From positions 1-15,418 of the forward strand of contig CALCRR010000001.1 of the NCBI GenBank assembly GCA_937894495.1: DNA of 15,418 nucleotides, written 5' to 3'. Shown piece by piece: positions 14,596 through 15,418 of this stretch. Origin of the DNA: an uncultured Ruminococcus sp. (lineage in GTDB: Bacteria; Bacillota; Clostridia; Oscillospirales; Ruminococcaceae). Position 1 is the stretch's first letter, and every line of letters begins with the position of its first letter. A program made the position numbers and the translations under genes. The notes below the pieces were generated by a model that saw only the letters and a list, made by a program, of their open reading frames with translations, did not search any database and had not been told where the DNA came from.

Positions 14596-14631
14596 GTAAA
14601 ACGCTCTCTAAACGCTCAGGGAGCGTTTTAC
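14596..14631. terminator. Alternative hairpins after the relaxase gene
   Basis: GTAAAACGCTC (14596-14606) pairs with GAGCGTTTTAC (14621-14631). A second copy, AAACGCTC (14610-14617), can pair with the same right arm over a three-base loop. The two folds exclude each other. It follows the relaxase stop and could end its leftward transcript, although the U tract is weak. The duplicated arm would also suit an attenuator. Confidence 0.6.
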
Positions 14632-14707
14632 TGTTTCGGGGTATCAGTTTCCCATAACCGTCACAGACGGCTCTGAGGCGCTTTACCGTTCGCCAGAAAG
14701 CCAATCA

Positions 14708-15418
14708 TCATTCAAGGTCATTCCGCTTTCTTTTCCTCTGCTGATCTCGGCTCTGCTCATGGCGGAGATATTCCTCGATCGTCCTCGTCGCTTCGGACAG
14801 CTCACGGGACTTCTTATCTGCCTGATTGTATTCCGTATTTTTCTTCGCCAGCTTTTTCTGCAAAGATGCGATATGCTTTTCAAGATTTTCGAATTTCGGA
14901 ATATTGCCTGACGGGTAAAGCTCCAAAACCTGTTTGCAGGTTTCGTGATATTCGGCAATATCGCCGCCGTGTTCCTTACGGTACTTCTTTTCTTCTCGAC
15001 CGCTGAGTGCTTTCAGTTCCGATCCGATATGCTTGACCTTGCGATATTTTTTCAGCACTTTGAGTTTTTCTTGCAAATCTTTGATCTGTGCGTTCAGGTC
15101 ATTCAGCTCACCGACAAGATGCGCCCTTTCAATAAATGCCGCCATCGCAGCACCACGAACCTGATCCGGCTCAACACCGTATGCGGTGATAATGTTCTTG
15201 GCGATACTGGCAACCTTCATATTGCCACGGTCGATAGCGTCACGGACAAACTTGTTCTCCTCCGCTTTCGGAGTAATCTGTCTGACTTTGATTCTCGGAA
15301 CATACATCATACCACCCATATACTGTGCGATACGCCCTTTGATCTGCTCGGTTTCATAATACCAGCCCAGCGTTTTCGCTCTTGTAAATTTCGCCCTCGG
15401 ATTGCGTTCTTTCTGCTC
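14708..15418 (-). CDS. Relaxase (mobilisation nuclease), C-terminal part
   Basis: The frame is open to the right edge of the window: 33 codons precede the first ATG (15319) without a stop, so the visible 236 residues are the end of a longer protein. The first part, RAKTLGWYYETEQIKGRI, is typical of the region after the catalytic domain of MobA/VirD2-like relaxases of Clostridia elements. The rest is helical and strongly charged, with a coiled coil at about LNDLNAQIKDLQEKLKVLKK and an Arg/Lys-rich end, QQRKRKRNDLE. The relaxase nicks the origin of transfer and pilots the strand into the recipient; its active-site Tyr and His triad lie outside the window. The ascription rests on motif memory and on the ICE context. 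Confidence 0.75.
   Translation of the reverse strand, partial: EQKERNPRAKFTRAKTLGWYYETEQIKGRIAQYMGGMMYVPRIKVRQITPKAEENKFVRDAIDRGNMKVASIAKNIITAYGVEPDQVRGAAMAAFIERAHLVGELNDLNAQIKDLQEKLKVLKKYRKVKHIGSELKALSGREEKKYRKEHGGDIAEYHETCKQVLELYPSGNIPKFENLEKHIASLQKKLAKKNTEYNQADKKSRELSEATRTIEEYLRHEQSRDQQRKRKRNDLE

Noticed and set aside
1..15418. CRISPR array, tRNA, rRNA or complete insertion sequence
   Set aside because: No regularly spaced direct repeats, no tRNA-like cloverleaf, no rRNA motifs and no transposase were seen on either strand, and no terminal inverted repeats bounding the cargo were found by eye.

Overview
The window looks like part of an integrative and conjugative element (ICE) from a gut-type low-to-mid GC Clostridia, probably Ruminococcus or a close relative. 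The reasons are the ArdC-like/DUF3849 polyvalent protein, the DUF3848 proteins, the SNF2-type helicase remnant, the relaxase C-terminus, and the strong Gram-positive Shine-Dalgarno sites. The genus is an inference and was not tested by any search.

Layout. (1) 1-2920, minus strand: a large ORF, open at the window edge, with an ArdC-type N-domain, an HESAH zincin motif, two 76-residue internal repeats and a DUF3849-like C-terminal part. (2) 2925-7343, minus strand: five tandem, translationally coupled paralogues. Four share an unrecognised N-terminal/middle module and four share a DUF3848-like C-terminal module; the two end members each carry only one module. (3) 7348 to about 9190, minus strand: the C-terminal part of an ICE-type SNF2 helicase (probably a methylase-helicase) whose front end is missing. 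(4) 9205-14146, plus strand: a visibly AT-richer cargo operon behind a perfect TTGACA-17-TATAAT promoter. It encodes a secreted protein, a lipoprotein, two ABC-2-type permeases, an ABC ATPase and a second small secreted protein, with an intra-operon terminator after the lipoprotein. (5) 14147-15418, minus strand again: a small remnant ORF, a conserved small ICE protein with its own promoter, an unusual alternative hairpin, and the C-terminal part of the relaxase.

How it fits together. On the minus strand the ICE order would be relaxase, small protein, methylase-helicase, DUF3848 array, ArdC-like protein. The plus-strand operon sits where the front of the helicase should be, so it looks like a cargo insertion or replacement. 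The cargo has the shape of a secreted product plus lipoprotein plus LanFEG/BcrAB-like ABC transporter, that is, a candidate peptide-antagonism, immunity or detoxification module; no gene in it could be matched to a known bacteriocin. In the array, each upstream gene's last codons double as the Shine-Dalgarno of the next gene, so the block is a tightly coupled translation unit.
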